From Hyphomicrobiaceae bacterium (GTDB lineage Bacteria; Pseudomonadota; Alphaproteobacteria; Rhizobiales; Hyphomicrobiaceae), in contig JAURWC010000020.1 of the NCBI GenBank assembly GCA_030655135.1, positions 1 through 64,000 on the forward strand: DNA of 64,000 nt, read 5' to 3'. Shown here in pieces: positions 38,180-47,697 of the stretch. The position numbers were made by a program, and so were the translations under genes. The notes under the pieces are model-generated. The model saw nothing but the letters and a program-made list of their open reading frames with translations. It had not been told where the DNA came from and did no database searches. The number at the start of each line of letters is the position of its first letter. Within the stretch, counting starts at the first letter, position 1.

Positions 38180-39322
38180 TCAGGCCGCCCTGCGCGCCGC
38201 TGCCTCCAGCCGCTGAAAAATCCCCACGATCAGGGACTTGCGGTCGAGGTTGAGGAGCATGACGTCGGCCTTTTCGGCGACGATGGTTTCCCACAGCTCG
38301 GCCCACGTGGCAAGGGCGCCCTCGGGGATCAGGCGCGCGGCCAGTTTTGCATCCTCAAGATCGCTACCGGGCGCGCCCGCGCGCGCGCGGATCAGGCGCG
38401 ACAGCAGCGTCAGCAGCAGCTCAAAAAACAGCTCGAAGCGCTGTTCGGCCGCGGTGCCGCCGAGCTCGTCGGAAAGAGTGTGAACCGCCGTCCAGTCCAG
38501 CTTCGGCAGCGAGCCAACGAGATCGTTCAAGCGCTTGTAGAGCGCAATTCCGCCGCCGCCGCGCAGACCCAGCAGACGGCGCACGCTGCCCTCGGCCAGT
38601 CGCTCCAGAACCGCCCACTCGCTTGGCGCCGGCAGCGAATCCGTCACCTCTTCGGTGCTGGCCGTCAGCGCCTGCCGCACGGCCTGGCGTAGCGGCTCGG
38701 ATGACAACGCTGCAAGATCCAGTGTGCGGCAGCGCGACCGGATGGTGGGCAGCAGCCGGCCCGGCTCGGATGCGAGCAGCAGAAACAGCGTGCGTGCAGG
38801 CGGCTCTTCGAGCGATTTCAGCAGCGCGTTGGCGGCATTGGGATTGAGATCGTCTGCCGTGTCGACGATGACCACCCGCCAGGCCGCGTCGGCGCCGCGC
38901 AGGCCTAAGAAATTGCGCAGCCTTCGCACCTCGTCGATGGCGATCGAGGCCGTGAAGCGCTTGGCCTTGGTGTCATATGTGCGCCGCAGGATGAGCAAGC
39001 CCGGATGCGACAGCGCGCGCACTTGGCGCGTGGCTGGTGAATCCTCGGCGGTGGCGAGCGACTGCGCGAACGGATCGCGTTCGTGCGGTTCGCTCAATGC
39101 GTAGCGTGCCAGCCGGTACGCCAGCGTTGCCTTGCCGATGCCCTCCGCACCCGCGATGAGCCAGCCGTGATGCATGCGGCCCGTGGCAAACGCTTCCGCC
39201 AGTCCACGCTCGACGGCTTCGTGTCCGTAAAGGTTTTGCGTGTGCCGCGGATGCAGAAAGCCTTCGAGGCGATCGGCCTCGGGCAGCACTTCCATTTCTT
39301 GCAATGCTGGCGCCCGCGCCAT
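38180..39322 (-). CDS. holB: DNA polymerase III delta' subunit
   Basis: The 380-residue AAA+ clamp-loader subunit has GHEAVERGLAEAFATGRMHH, Walker A-like AGAEGIGKATLAY, ARFS-like RVVIVDTADDLNPNAANALL, KSLEEPPARTLFLLLAS and the SRC motif TIRSRCRTL. It helps load the beta clamp. It starts 2 bp after tmk stops, as usual. Confidence 0.95.
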   Translation of the reverse strand: MARAPALQEMEVLPEADRLEGFLHPRHTQNLYGHEAVERGLAEAFATGRMHHGWLIAGAEGIGKATLAYRLARYALSEPHERDPFAQSLATAEDSPATRQVRALSHPGLLILRRTYDTKAKRFTASIAIDEVRRLRNFLGLRGADAAWRVVIVDTADDLNPNAANALLKSLEEPPARTLFLLLASEPGRLLPTIRSRCRTLDLAALSSEPLRQAVRQALTASTEEVTDSLPAPSEWAVLERLAEGSVRRLLGLRGGGGIALYKRLNDLVGSLPKLDWTAVHTLSDELGGTAAEQRFELFFELLLTLLSRLIRARAGAPGSDLEDAKLAARLIPEGALATWAELWETIVAEKADVMLLNLDRKSLIVGIFQRLEAAARRAA

Positions 39323-39324
39323 CG

Positions 39325-39981
39325 TTAGGCTATTCCGAGAACGCGTTGGGCAGCGCCCCAGACGCGTGCGGCAACGTCCTCTTCGCTGCCTGAGCCATCA
39401 ATGACGACGCAGCGTTGCGGATTGGCCTTCGCCAGGTCAAGGAAACCCTGGCGCAATGTTTCGTGGAACGTACGGTCGCGGCCTTCGAAACGATCGGCAT
39501 CGTTGCGCTCGGTCTTGGCGACGCGCCGCGCATGCGCCCGCGCCAACCCTTCGCCAACATCCATGTCGACGACGAGCGTGAGGTCGGGGCGCGTTTCGCC
39601 GATTATCGCATGCTCCAGCGCGTCGAGCACTGCGGCGGGCACGTTGCCGGCGTAGCCCTGGTAGACGCGTGTGGAATCCGCGAAGCGATCGCAGATCACC
39701 CAGGCGCCGGCCGCAAGGGCCGGCCGGATTGCCACGTTGAGGTGGTCGGCGCGTGCGGCGGAGAACAACAGCGCCTCCGCCAAAGGCCCGTGTGCGGGCG
39801 TCGCCGGGTCAAGCAGCAAGGCGCGGACGCGCTCGGCGAAGGGTGAGCCTCCAGGCTCGCGCGTCAGGACGGTCGGTACGCCGTCCTTCTGCAAGCGAGC
39901 GGCCAGACGCCTGGCCTGGGTGGACTTGCCTGAGCCCTCGCCGCCTTCAAAGGTGATGAACTTTGCCGATGCAGGTGACAT
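39325..39981 (-). CDS. tmk: Thymidylate kinase
   Basis: The 218-residue enzyme converts dTMP to dTDP. P-loop ITFEGGEGSGKSTQARRLA, VLTREPGGSPFAERVRALLL, LLFSAARADHL, ICDRFADSTRVYQGYAG (DRF/Y motif) and the lid region are clear. ATG 39981 is chosen because it begins the conserved part. The upstream gap 39982-40095 contains a partial copy of the array-type repeat (GCTTCCGGAAAAGTG at 40035). Confidence 0.95.
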   Translation of the reverse strand: MSPASAKFITFEGGEGSGKSTQARRLAARLQKDGVPTVLTREPGGSPFAERVRALLLDPATPAHGPLAEALLFSAARADHLNVAIRPALAAGAWVICDRFADSTRVYQGYAGNVPAAVLDALEHAIIGETRPDLTLVVDMDVGEGLARAHARRVAKTERNDADRFEGRDRTFHETLRQGFLDLAKANPQRCVVIDGSGSEEDVAARVWGAAQRVLGIA

Positions 39982-40095
39982 GATCCGACGTATGGCTGCC
40001 CTGGCCGGTGAGTGCAATCGGAAACGCGCGCGCGCTTCCGGAAAAGTGGTGCGCAGTGCGGCGTATGCGCATTTCAGCTGAAAGGAGATGCGTCG

Positions 40096-41304
40096 CTATT
40101 CGCGGTGGATCAAGCCTGAGACCCAGCGCGTTGTCATGACCGCAAGGGTATCGACGCCGCGCCGGAGAATGCCACCGGTTTCCACGTCTTCGGCAACGTA
40201 GAGCGGTGCTTCGCTGACCGCGCGGTTCGGCGTCGTCACGCGCAGCATCGCGACCTGATCGCCCTTCTTCAAAGGCGCCTTCAGGGGGCCCTGATAAACG
40301 ATCTCCGCGCGCAGCTTCGGATTGGGTGGAAAGCGCGGCAGCACCACCATGACGTCGCCCTTACCGGTGAGGGGCACGTAGAAGCGCTCGCCACCCCAGA
40401 CCCGGGCGCGGCCGACCTCTTCGCCCGCATCGAACAGCTTGAAGCGCGAGGAGCTGTTGAAGCCCCAGTCGATCATTTTCTTGGCTTCGTCGCGGCGGTC
40501 TTTTTCGTTCGCCAATCCCATGACGACGCCCACGAGCCGGCGGCCGTCGCGAACCGCGGAGGCGACAAGACCGTAGCCAGCCTCGCTGGTATGGCCGGTC
40601 TTGAGACCGTCGACACCCATGTCCAGGCTGAGCAACGGATTGCGATTGTAGAACTTGTGTTTGCGGTAGGGAAATTCGCGCTGGCCAAAGACCTTGTACT
40701 GCTCGGGATATTCGCGGATGAGGAACATCGCCAGCGTCGCGAGTTCGCGCGCCGTCATCTTCTGTCCGTCGTTGTGCAGTCCCGTAGAGTTCACGAAAGT
40801 CGCCTTCGGCAGGCCGATGCGGCGCGCCTCAGCCGTCATCATTTCGGCGAACTTCGCTTCCGTTCCGGCAAGACCCTCGGCCACGGCAATGCACGCATCG
40901 TTGCCCGACTGCACGACGATGCCCTGGATCAACTCGTCGATGCGCGCCTTGGTGTTGATCGGCACGAACATCGCCGATGTACCGGAGGGAGCGCCACCGG
41001 TACGCCAGGCATTCTCGCTCATGAGGAACTCGTCCTCGAGCTTGACCTTGCCGTCTTTGATCGCCTTGAACAGCACCGCGAGCGTCATGAGCTTGCTCAT
41101 GCTGGCTGGATAAACCAGCTCATCGGCGGCCTGCTGGTAAACGACGGCGCCGCTTTCGACGTCGACGAGGATGGCGTTCTTGGCCTTGGTCGACAGTTCG
41201 CCCTGCGCGAACGCGTGGGAGGCCGGAAGACAGACTGCCAGAATTGCGACGGCCAGCATCGCAGCCACGACGGCGTATGGCCGATGACCGGAAAACCCGC
41301 GCAT
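40096..41304 (-). CDS. D-alanyl-D-alanine carboxypeptidase (PBP5/6, DacC type)
   Basis: The protein has 402 residues. A signal peptide (to about residue 34, SHAFAQ) is followed by a penicillin-binding core with SxxK in YPASMSKLMTLAV, SxN in VVQSGNDACIAVAEG, and KTG in VDGLKTGHTSEAGY. The C-terminal PBP5-like beta domain is present and ends in an amphipathic helix (TLAVMTTRWVSGLIHRE). It trims peptidoglycan stem peptides in the periplasm. It lies between rlpA and tmk. Confidence 0.95.
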   Translation of the reverse strand: MRGFSGHRPYAVVAAMLAVAILAVCLPASHAFAQGELSTKAKNAILVDVESGAVVYQQAADELVYPASMSKLMTLAVLFKAIKDGKVKLEDEFLMSENAWRTGGAPSGTSAMFVPINTKARIDELIQGIVVQSGNDACIAVAEGLAGTEAKFAEMMTAEARRIGLPKATFVNSTGLHNDGQKMTARELATLAMFLIREYPEQYKVFGQREFPYRKHKFYNRNPLLSLDMGVDGLKTGHTSEAGYGLVASAVRDGRRLVGVVMGLANEKDRRDEAKKMIDWGFNSSSRFKLFDAGEEVGRARVWGGERFYVPLTGKGDVMVVLPRFPPNPKLRAEIVYQGPLKAPLKKGDQVAMLRVTTPNRAVSEAPLYVAEDVETGGILRRGVDTLAVMTTRWVSGLIHRE

Positions 41305-41404
41305 GATTCCTTTTGATTTCACGCGCGGACTATCGAGCGGCCCTGCCTGCAATGTCAACGGCGATGCAGGTCTAAGATCGGCCTTGACGGCCGCCCGTGG
41401 AGCG

Positions 41405-42526
41405 CTATCGGCGGTTGGACGCTTTTACCTGCTCGCGATGGTCGAACGGCGACCACATTTGCTGGCCGGGAGAGGCCGGGCGCCGCGGCTCAACAGGAGC
41501 GTCCGGCACGGGCGGCTGGTCGGGATCATACGCCCGGGCGGCGCGCTGAGGCTGGCGCGGTGCCGTATCGTCGTAATCCGCCTCCGGGCCGGCCTGGCGG
41601 CGGCGCTGTTCGCTGTACACCGGCTGAGTGCGCTCAGCGGAATAGTCGTTTTCAAATCCTGGGCCTTGCGAGGCCTGGTCATAGCGCGCGTCATCATACT
41701 GGACAGGATCATCGCGCCGCTGGTCGTAACGACCGTACGGCCTGTCGTTTTCCGCGTCTGATCTGCTACTCATATCTTGCGCATAGCGCGCCTGTGGCGA
41801 CTGGTAGCGCCGGTCGGGTAGCGGGGCCGTTGGCCGGTCGAAACGGGCAACGGCGGGCGGTTGCGGCCCACCTCCGTTCCAGGGCTGATTGCGCAGGAAG
41901 GCCTGCTCGCGGCTGTCATCGCCGTTGAGGGGGGCATGGCCCGCCCAACGCACGCGAACCTGGCCGAGACCGCCCTCGGCATAGCCGATGACGCGGGCCG
42001 ACGCGCGCGACAGATCGATCTCGCGATTGGCGACGTACGGGCCGCGATCGTTGATGCGCACAAGGATGGTGCGGCCGTTCCGCATATTGGTGACGTACGC
42101 ATAAGACGGCAGCGGCAGCGTCGGGTGCGCGGCCGTCAAAGCGTCCATGTCGAAAATCTCGCCGTTGGCCGTCTTGCGGCCGTGAAATTCCTTGCCGTAC
42201 CAGGAGCCGACGCCCTGCCGGTCGTAGTAAGGCTCGTGCCGCGGCACGTACCAACGGCCGCCGATCTGGTAGGGACGGCCTAGCTTGGCGTGGCCGCCGC
42301 CCTTGGGGATTGGCCCCGAGACCAGCACGCGCTGGCTGGAGCTGACGCCCCATTTGCTGTCGAATGTATCGGCAATGGAGGTGCTGCCGGTGGAGCCGGC
42401 ACACCCGCTCAGCACCGTTATCATCGCGACTGGAAATAGCGCTGCCAAGGGGGTTCTCGCGTGTTGAGGCCGCAACGCGCATACTTCTTCCGGTTCGGCT
42501 AAACCGATTTCGCAACGCAAACGCAT
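41405..42526 (-). CDS. rlpA: RlpA-like septal ring lytic transglycosylase lipoprotein
   Basis: A lipoprotein with lipobox VLSGC (Cys about residue 42 from this start), a double-psi beta-barrel RlpA domain (GVGSWYGKEFHGRKTANGE, ILVRINDRGPYVANREIDLS, SARVIGYAEGGLGQVRVRW), then a long Arg/Asp/Pro/Tyr-rich tail without a clear SPOR domain. RlpA cleaves naked glycan strands at the septum. The signal is long from this ATG. A TTG 17 codons later, with GAAGAAG upstream, gives a more normal 25-residue lipoprotein signal and may be the real start. Confidence 0.88.
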   Translation of the reverse strand: MRLRCEIGLAEPEEVCALRPQHARTPLAALFPVAMITVLSGCAGSTGSTSIADTFDSKWGVSSSQRVLVSGPIPKGGGHAKLGRPYQIGGRWYVPRHEPYYDRQGVGSWYGKEFHGRKTANGEIFDMDALTAAHPTLPLPSYAYVTNMRNGRTILVRINDRGPYVANREIDLSRASARVIGYAEGGLGQVRVRWAGHAPLNGDDSREQAFLRNQPWNGGGPQPPAVARFDRPTAPLPDRRYQSPQARYAQDMSSRSDAENDRPYGRYDQRRDDPVQYDDARYDQASQGPGFENDYSAERTQPVYSEQRRRQAGPEADYDDTAPRQPQRAARAYDPDQPPVPDAPVEPRRPASPGQQMWSPFDHREQVKASNRR

Positions 42527-42701
42527 ACGACGTCCCCAACTCGGCGCGGCGGGGCTAATCCGAACGCACCTCGAGCCCGCAACGGCGGGCCCTACGCAAA
42601 CTCATCGGATGCTGGCACAAAGTTTTTGAGATCGCGTAAAGAGAAAAGCCTTAAATGTTTGCAAATGCAGGGCCCCGCAACGGGGGGCATAAGGACATCG
42701 C

Positions 42702-43019
42702 ATGACGGACGAGATCGAGCGCCAGAAGCTGGACCGGCTGGTTGAACGGCTGAAACAGAAAATGCCGGACAGTTTGGCGCGCGCCATCGGCTGGCTCGTT
42801 GGCCCGTCCGCCATCCTTATCCGCCTGCCGCTAGGGCTGCTGTTTATCGCCGGCGGGATCTTTTCGTTCCTGCCGTTGCTGGGCGTCTGGATGCTGCCGC
42901 TCGGCATCCTGCTGATCGCCGTGGATGTGCCGTGGGTGCGCCGCTGGGTCATTCGCACTTGGCCCCGGATTGAAGCGCGCTGGCGGCTGTGGCGCGCGCG
43001 GCGCAACCGCTCCGCTTAA
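42702..43019 (+). CDS. Small inner-membrane protein, 105 aa
   Basis: After a charged helix (EIERQKLDRLVERLKQKMP) come two hydrophobic segments (about 32-53 and 57-75), separated by FSFLPLLGVWMLPLG, and a strongly basic tail (RRWVIRTWPRIEARWRLWRA). AAGGA precedes the ATG. I know it only as a conserved membrane protein type of Hyphomicrobiales. Its stop overlaps the stop of the convergent lipid A acyltransferase gene by 4 bp. Confidence 0.7.
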   Translation: MTDEIERQKLDRLVERLKQKMPDSLARAIGWLVGPSAILIRLPLGLLFIAGGIFSFLPLLGVWMLPLGILLIAVDVPWVRRWVIRTWPRIEARWRLWRARRNRSA

Positions 43020-43933
43020 TTCCAGCGCCGGTTCGACCACATCCACTGCTCGGGGCAGTCGCGGACCCACAGCTCGAATTGCTGCTGCATTTCCGTCATG
43101 ATGGTGCGGACGTCGGCTGACGTATTCGCGGTGCGCGGCACGCGTAGTTCTTTCAATTCGATCTGGAAGCGGCTCGACGTGCCCACGCGCATGCATCGCG
43201 ACATCCACACGCGCGTGCCCAGCCGGCGGGCGATCATGGCGGCGATCGGCGTGGTTTTCGCATCCTTGCCGAAGAACGGCACGGCCATGCCGCGGCGATC
43301 GTACAGGTCGGAGACAATGCCGAGCCGGCCGCCGTGGCGCACGAAGTCGGTCAGCAGCCGCGCCGTTCGCTGGTCATCGCCGTGGTCGCCTTCCACCGTG
43401 CCGCGGCCGAACAGGCCACCGGGATAGAGATCCTTGCGCTGGTGGCGCAAATAGCGATCGACGTAAGGGTTGTTGACGGACCGGTAGACGGCGGCCGGGT
43501 TGGCGTTGGCCGCGACGAACGGCCAGATCGCCAACTCCCAGTTACCCATGTGCATCGAAACGCCAATGATTGGACCCAGCTTGCCGGAGTAACGGCCGAA
43601 TACCTTGGAATTAAGGATCTCGATCGCACCGGGCTGCGCCAGCACGCGATCGATCTGCATCGTCTCGGCCATCACGCGGCCAAGGTTTTGCCAGTGGGCC
43701 AAGGCAATCTGATCGCGCTCGGCCTGGGTTTTCTCTGGGAAGGCGATGTTCAGATTATCGAGCGCCCGCTTGTGACGGCGCGGATTGATGCGCGGCGCGA
43801 GATGGCCCCAGGACCAAGCGGAGAACGATGTCGCCACCGACAGCGGCATCAGGCGAATGAACCCTACGATCAGCCGCAGCAGCGCATATTCCAGGCGGAA
43901 TTGAACGTCTCGCAGGCGGGAGGGTTCGCGCAT
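43016..43933 (-). CDS. Lipid A biosynthesis acyltransferase (LpxL/HtrB family)
   Basis: The 305-residue inner-membrane enzyme adds a secondary acyl chain to lipid A. One N-terminal membrane helix (about 18-35), catalytic H-x4-E in GVSMHMGNWELAIWPF, the RSVNNPYVDRYL and DLYDRRGMAVPFFGKDAKT blocks, and the EQWMWSNRRWN ending typical of the family are seen. Which chain is added cannot be told. Confidence 0.92.
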   Translation of the reverse strand: MREPSRLRDVQFRLEYALLRLIVGFIRLMPLSVATSFSAWSWGHLAPRINPRRHKRALDNLNIAFPEKTQAERDQIALAHWQNLGRVMAETMQIDRVLAQPGAIEILNSKVFGRYSGKLGPIIGVSMHMGNWELAIWPFVAANANPAAVYRSVNNPYVDRYLRHQRKDLYPGGLFGRGTVEGDHGDDQRTARLLTDFVRHGGRLGIVSDLYDRRGMAVPFFGKDAKTTPIAAMIARRLGTRVWMSRCMRVGTSSRFQIELKELRVPRTANTSADVRTIMTEMQQQFELWVRDCPEQWMWSNRRWN

Positions 43934-43997
43934 CTCAACTCATGGACGGGGCGGTGGGCGGTGGCAGAGAGCCTGATGCCAACGTCGCGCGACAACG

Positions 43998-45254
43998 TCA
44001 AGTTTTGCCTGACGCAATGGTCATGGGGGGTGTGGACGGACGAGCGATTTCCGCCAATCCATCCGGCAACATGGCCGCTGGCGTCGCCAGCGAGGGCTGC
44101 AGGCCCTCATTGACCACAAACCGGCGCAGGGCCGGAACGGCGCCGAGGACATAGATGCCCAGCCCGCGGAGCAGGTGAACCGGCAGCAACTCGGTGAGAA
44201 GTGAGCGGTTCAACGCGTCGATTGCCGCAATGCGCGAGGCCACGTCCGGTGCGCGCGCACGCGCGTAAGCGGCGACGGCGGCCTCCTCGCTGCCCGGCTG
44301 GGCTTCGACCACGCAGCCGGCCAGCACGGCAACGTCGCGCAACCCGAGGTTCAACCCCTGTGCGCCGATGGGAGGCATCACGTGGGCGGCCTCCCCTACA
44401 AGCGCGATCCGGCCCTGACCGAGCGTGTCGGCCGACAGGCCCGACAACGGGAACGTCGCCCTGGGGCCAATGTCTTCCACGCTTCCCAGCAAACCCTGCA
44501 GCGAGGTTTCCAGAGCCTCACGAAATGCGAAGCCGTCGAGCGCTTGCAGGCGCGCGGCTTCGTCGCGGCTTTCCACCCACACCAGGCTGGAGACCCGGCC
44601 CGGCATGGGTACCGTCGTCAGCGGGCCGGTTGGCCGATGGAACTCGGTCGATATTCCGCGGTGCGGGCGGCCATGGCCGAAAGCGCAGACGACAGCCGCC
44701 TGCGGATAGTCCCAGGTTCGCGAGGTAATGCCCGCCGCGTGCCGGCTCAGCGACTGGCGCCCGTCTGCCCCAACCACCAGCGCTGCCAGCATCTGGGAGC
44801 CGTCCTGCTGCCGGATGATCACGCCGCTGTCTTGGGTTATCAGTTCGGCCACCGAGCTTGGGATGACCGTAACCCCCGGCTCGCGGACGATCGCCTCCGT
44901 CAAGGCCGCGACCAGCGCTGCGTTGGGGACATTGAAGCCGAATTCCTCTAGCCCTGCCTCTTGCGCTCGGAAGATCGTCTCTGGCGCACGTAACAGCCCG
45001 CCCTGCCCGTCGATCAGCCGGATGCCGAGCATGCGCTCGCTCAATGGCGCCAGTTGCGGCCAGATGCCGAGGTTGCGAAGAAGTTGTATCGAGCCGGCAA
45101 ATAGGGCCGCCGTCCGCCGGTCTGCACCTGCCGGCTGAGTTGCCGGGAAGATAGCGGCCGTCGGGACCCCCAGCCGCCCAAGCAGCAGCGCTGCGGCCAG
45201 ACCAGCCGGCCCGCCCCCGATAACCGCCGCCCGATAGCTGGTGTCGCTGCGCAT
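43998..45254 (-). CDS. UbiH/COQ6-family FAD monooxygenase
   Basis: The protein has 418 residues. A dinucleotide fold AAVIGGGPAGLAAALLLGRL opens the chain. VVGADGRQSLSRHAAGI in the middle and GRIALVGEAAHVMPPIGAQG (GD-type motif with Glu for Asp), then LNLGLRD, identify the ubiquinone-hydroxylase family. Which ring position it hydroxylates, or whether it acts on another substrate, cannot be told. No ubi genes are adjacent. The gap 45255-45623 upstream carries the porin control region. Confidence 0.88.
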   Translation of the reverse strand: MRSDTSYRAAVIGGGPAGLAAALLLGRLGVPTAAIFPATQPAGADRRTAALFAGSIQLLRNLGIWPQLAPLSERMLGIRLIDGQGGLLRAPETIFRAQEAGLEEFGFNVPNAALVAALTEAIVREPGVTVIPSSVAELITQDSGVIIRQQDGSQMLAALVVGADGRQSLSRHAAGITSRTWDYPQAAVVCAFGHGRPHRGISTEFHRPTGPLTTVPMPGRVSSLVWVESRDEAARLQALDGFAFREALETSLQGLLGSVEDIGPRATFPLSGLSADTLGQGRIALVGEAAHVMPPIGAQGLNLGLRDVAVLAGCVVEAQPGSEEAAVAAYARARAPDVASRIAAIDALNRSLLTELLPVHLLRGLGIYVLGAVPALRRFVVNEGLQPSLATPAAMLPDGLAEIARPSTPPMTIASGKT

Positions 45255-45468
45255 GCCTCAGTGTTAGCGGCTTTCGGCAAGCAAACAAAGCCGCTGTCCA
45301 ACCAGCGGACGGACGGTTGCGGGGGAGACGCACCCTGCCCGAACCTCTTTGACTTCGCGATTTCGCAGTCCGTTCCATGGGCTAGTCTGCCACATGGCTG
45401 TCGCGAAACGCCTTGCCTTTCCAAGGCACCCGAAAGTGCTGCAATACAAGCTGGTTGCGCGCTTGCAC

Positions 45469-45497
45469 TGTCGTAATGTCACAAACCTGTCGCAAAG
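45469..45497 (+). promoter_or_regulatory. Pho-box-like direct repeats upstream of the porin
   Basis: TGTCGTAA, TGTCACAAACC and TGTCGCAAAGG follow one another; the last two repeat at exactly 11 bp, as PhoB sites do (CTGTCA-like units). They lie about 130 bp before the porin start. Confidence 0.45.
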
Positions 45498-45623
45498 GCT
45501 TTAGCCGTTTACCGGCCAACTTTTCCCAACTACTTCCGGGCTCAGCTGCAGCTCGATGAGACCTGCGGTGCCGACGAGCGCACCATGCCGGGCGACGCGG
45601 CCTTATCGGGAATTGGGGGACAT

Positions 45624-47036
45624 ATGATCCGGGGTTGGATGTCGAAAGCTTCCGCCGCGCTTCTTTTGACGGCGTCTGCGTTGGCACTGAACACTGCATC
45701 CGCGCAAGCGGCTGATCTGGGCGGCAACTGCTGCGCCGATCTGGAAGAGCGTATCGCTGAACTCGAGGCGACAACGGCACGCAAGGGCAACCGCAAGGTC
45801 AGCCTGGAAGTTTCGGGCCAAGTCAACGAAGCGCTGATGTATTTCGACGACGGCACGGAAAGCAACGCTTACGTCGTCACCAACGACAACTCACGCTCGC
45901 GCTTCCGCTTCAAGGGCAAGGCAAAGATCAGCAGCGATCTCGAAGCTGGCTACCTGCTTGAGATCGGCGTTCGCGGCGCGAACTCCAAGCGCGTGACACA
46001 GGATGACGATAACGCCGTTGCCGATAGCGGCTTCGACCTTCGTCACTCGACCTGGTTCTTGAAGAGCAAGACCTTCGGCCAAGTCAACGTCGGCCTCACG
46101 GGCACCGCCTCGGAAGAGATCACCGAAGCCAACCTGTCGCAGACCGGCGCCTTCGCCAAGTATTCCGACGTGGAAGACTCTGGCCTCGGCCTGCGCCTGC
46201 GCCGCAACGGCAGCCCGGTCAGCGCCCTTTCTTGGCGTCGCCTGCTGAAAGATACGGGCGACCAGGCCGGTGAGGGTGATCGCGAAAACATCGTTCGCTA
46301 CGAGACGCCCGAGTTCAAGGGCTTCACGGCCGTTGCCGCTTGGGGCGAAGACGATTTCTGGGACGTGGGCCTGAAGTACGCCGGCGAAATTGGCGACTTC
46401 AAGTTGATCGGCCGCGTTGCCTACAGCGAGACGACGGAAGATCTCGTTACGGCTGCCGGCAACACAATCGACACGCAGTGCTTGTCGAATTCCCCTGCCG
46501 GAATAGACACAGAACCTGACGCGCAGTGCAATTCGCTCGGCGGATCTATCAGCGTCATGCACTCGCCGACCGGTCTCTATGCCAACTTCGCAGCAGGCCA
46601 GTTTCAGGACGACCTGATCGAAAATAGCACCGGCGTCAACGGCTTCGCCGGCACAGGTGCTGACGACACCAGCACGTTCTACGCCGTTCAGGCCGGTATA
46701 GAGCGGAAGTGGATTGAGCTCGGCAAGACAACCGTTTACGGCGAATACTACAACAACGACGGCGGCGCGAATGGCCGTCGTGCAGTAGCCGCCAACGACA
46801 GTGTCAATCCGTTCGGCGCCACTGCCTCGCGCATCTTCGGCTCGGAAGTCGAAGTCTTCGGTCTGGGCGTGGCTCAGGGCATCGATGCCGCTTCGATGAC
46901 GCTGTACCTCTCTTATCGCCACATCGAAGGTGATCTAACGGTAAAGCAGAACTCATCCGGCGCTGCCGGGGCAGTCAGCACCATCGGGCTCGACGATCTC
47001 GACATCGTCATGACGGGCGGCATCATCAAGTTCTGA
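45624..47036 (+). CDS. Outer-membrane porin
   Basis: The protein has 470 residues. A signal peptide (LLLTASALALNTASAQA) is followed by a short coiled coil with two Cys (GNCCADLEERIAELEA). A long beta-barrel with alternating strands follows (KVSLEVSGQVNEALMYFDD, ARFRFKGKAK-like strands) and ends in a C-terminal Phe (GGIIKF), the BAM signal. This is the alphaproteobacterial porin type. GGGGGA precedes ATG 45624. Pho-box-like repeats upstream hint at phosphate-starvation control. Confidence 0.88.
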   Translation: MIRGWMSKASAALLLTASALALNTASAQAADLGGNCCADLEERIAELEATTARKGNRKVSLEVSGQVNEALMYFDDGTESNAYVVTNDNSRSRFRFKGKAKISSDLEAGYLLEIGVRGANSKRVTQDDDNAVADSGFDLRHSTWFLKSKTFGQVNVGLTGTASEEITEANLSQTGAFAKYSDVEDSGLGLRLRRNGSPVSALSWRRLLKDTGDQAGEGDRENIVRYETPEFKGFTAVAAWGEDDFWDVGLKYAGEIGDFKLIGRVAYSETTEDLVTAAGNTIDTQCLSNSPAGIDTEPDAQCNSLGGSISVMHSPTGLYANFAAGQFQDDLIENSTGVNGFAGTGADDTSTFYAVQAGIERKWIELGKTTVYGEYYNNDGGANGRRAVAANDSVNPFGATASRIFGSEVEVFGLGVAQGIDAASMTLYLSYRHIEGDLTVKQNSSGAAGAVSTIGLDDLDIVMTGGIIKF

Positions 47037-47062
47037 TTTCGCGTCTTCATCGCCATAGTCTT

Positions 47063-47091
47063 AAGGGGCCAGCAGTGATCTGGCCCCTTTT
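47063..47091 (+). terminator. Rho-independent terminator of the porin
   Basis: AAGGGGCCAG and CTGGCCCCTT form a 10-bp stem with a 7-base loop, followed by TT. Confidence 0.88.
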
Positions 47092-47266
47092 GCGTCTATC
47101 CGGCCGATCGTTGGTTGGTGTACCTTCAGTGCCACATGGCCCTGCCACAACACCCGTCCCAATAAACGCGGCCGGCAAGGCGAAATTCGCTAAATCCACT
47201 TGTTTTCATGGCAGCCTACCAGCACTTTCCGGCCTTCAAGAGGGTCGGAAGACTCGCGGGGTCGTT

Positions 47267-47611
47267 ATGAATACTAAGTACGTGCTGGCGCTGAGCTTGG
47301 GCCTGTTTATGGCCGCGACCTCGGCGTGGGCATTTTCTGAAGAAAAGCCGGCTGCGCCGGGTGCTTCGTCGTCGGCACCCTCGGCAGGCGTTGGCACGCA
47401 GGATGGGGCTGCCCAGCCGGCCCAGGACGGTACGCAGGTCAACATTCCCGGCCTTGGCAATCTCGGCACCCTGCCGAAGATGGATTTTGGCCTGGAGCTG
47501 CTGTACGGCGCCAATGAAGGCAAGCCGGCCGAAGCCGAGCCTGCCAATCCTGCCGCCACGCCCGAGCAGGAAGACCTGACCATTCGCGGAACGATGAAGC
47601 ACAACTTCTAA
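47267..47611 (+). CDS. Small secreted protein, 114 aa
   Basis: A signal peptide (YVLALSLGLFMAATSAWA) is followed by a Pro/Ala/Gly/Ser-rich stretch. A more ordered end reads MDFGLELLYGANEGK and later LTIRGTMKHNF. I recognise no family. The final Phe and the DFGLELLYG strand are weakly reminiscent of an outer-membrane-associated peptide. It lies alone between two terminators. Confidence 0.7.
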   Translation: MNTKYVLALSLGLFMAATSAWAFSEEKPAAPGASSSAPSAGVGTQDGAAQPAQDGTQVNIPGLGNLGTLPKMDFGLELLYGANEGKPAEAEPANPAATPEQEDLTIRGTMKHNF

Positions 47612-47636
47612 TTCTGTCCGCCACTGAACGATACCG

Positions 47637-47660
47637 AGGGAGCGCTTTCGCTCCCTTTTT
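47637..47660 (+). terminator. Rho-independent terminator
   Basis: AGGGAGCG and CGCTCCCT pair around CTTT and are followed by TTTT. It ends the small secreted protein's transcript. Confidence 0.88.
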
Positions 47661-47697
47661 GTTTGCGCTTTACCGCCCGGCTGGGCTCAAGCACACT

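Noticed and set aside
40024-40053. Partial array-type repeat upstream of tmk
   Set aside because: Only GCTTCCGGAAAAGTG matches; the second half is missing, so it is noted with tmk and not called as a repeat copy.
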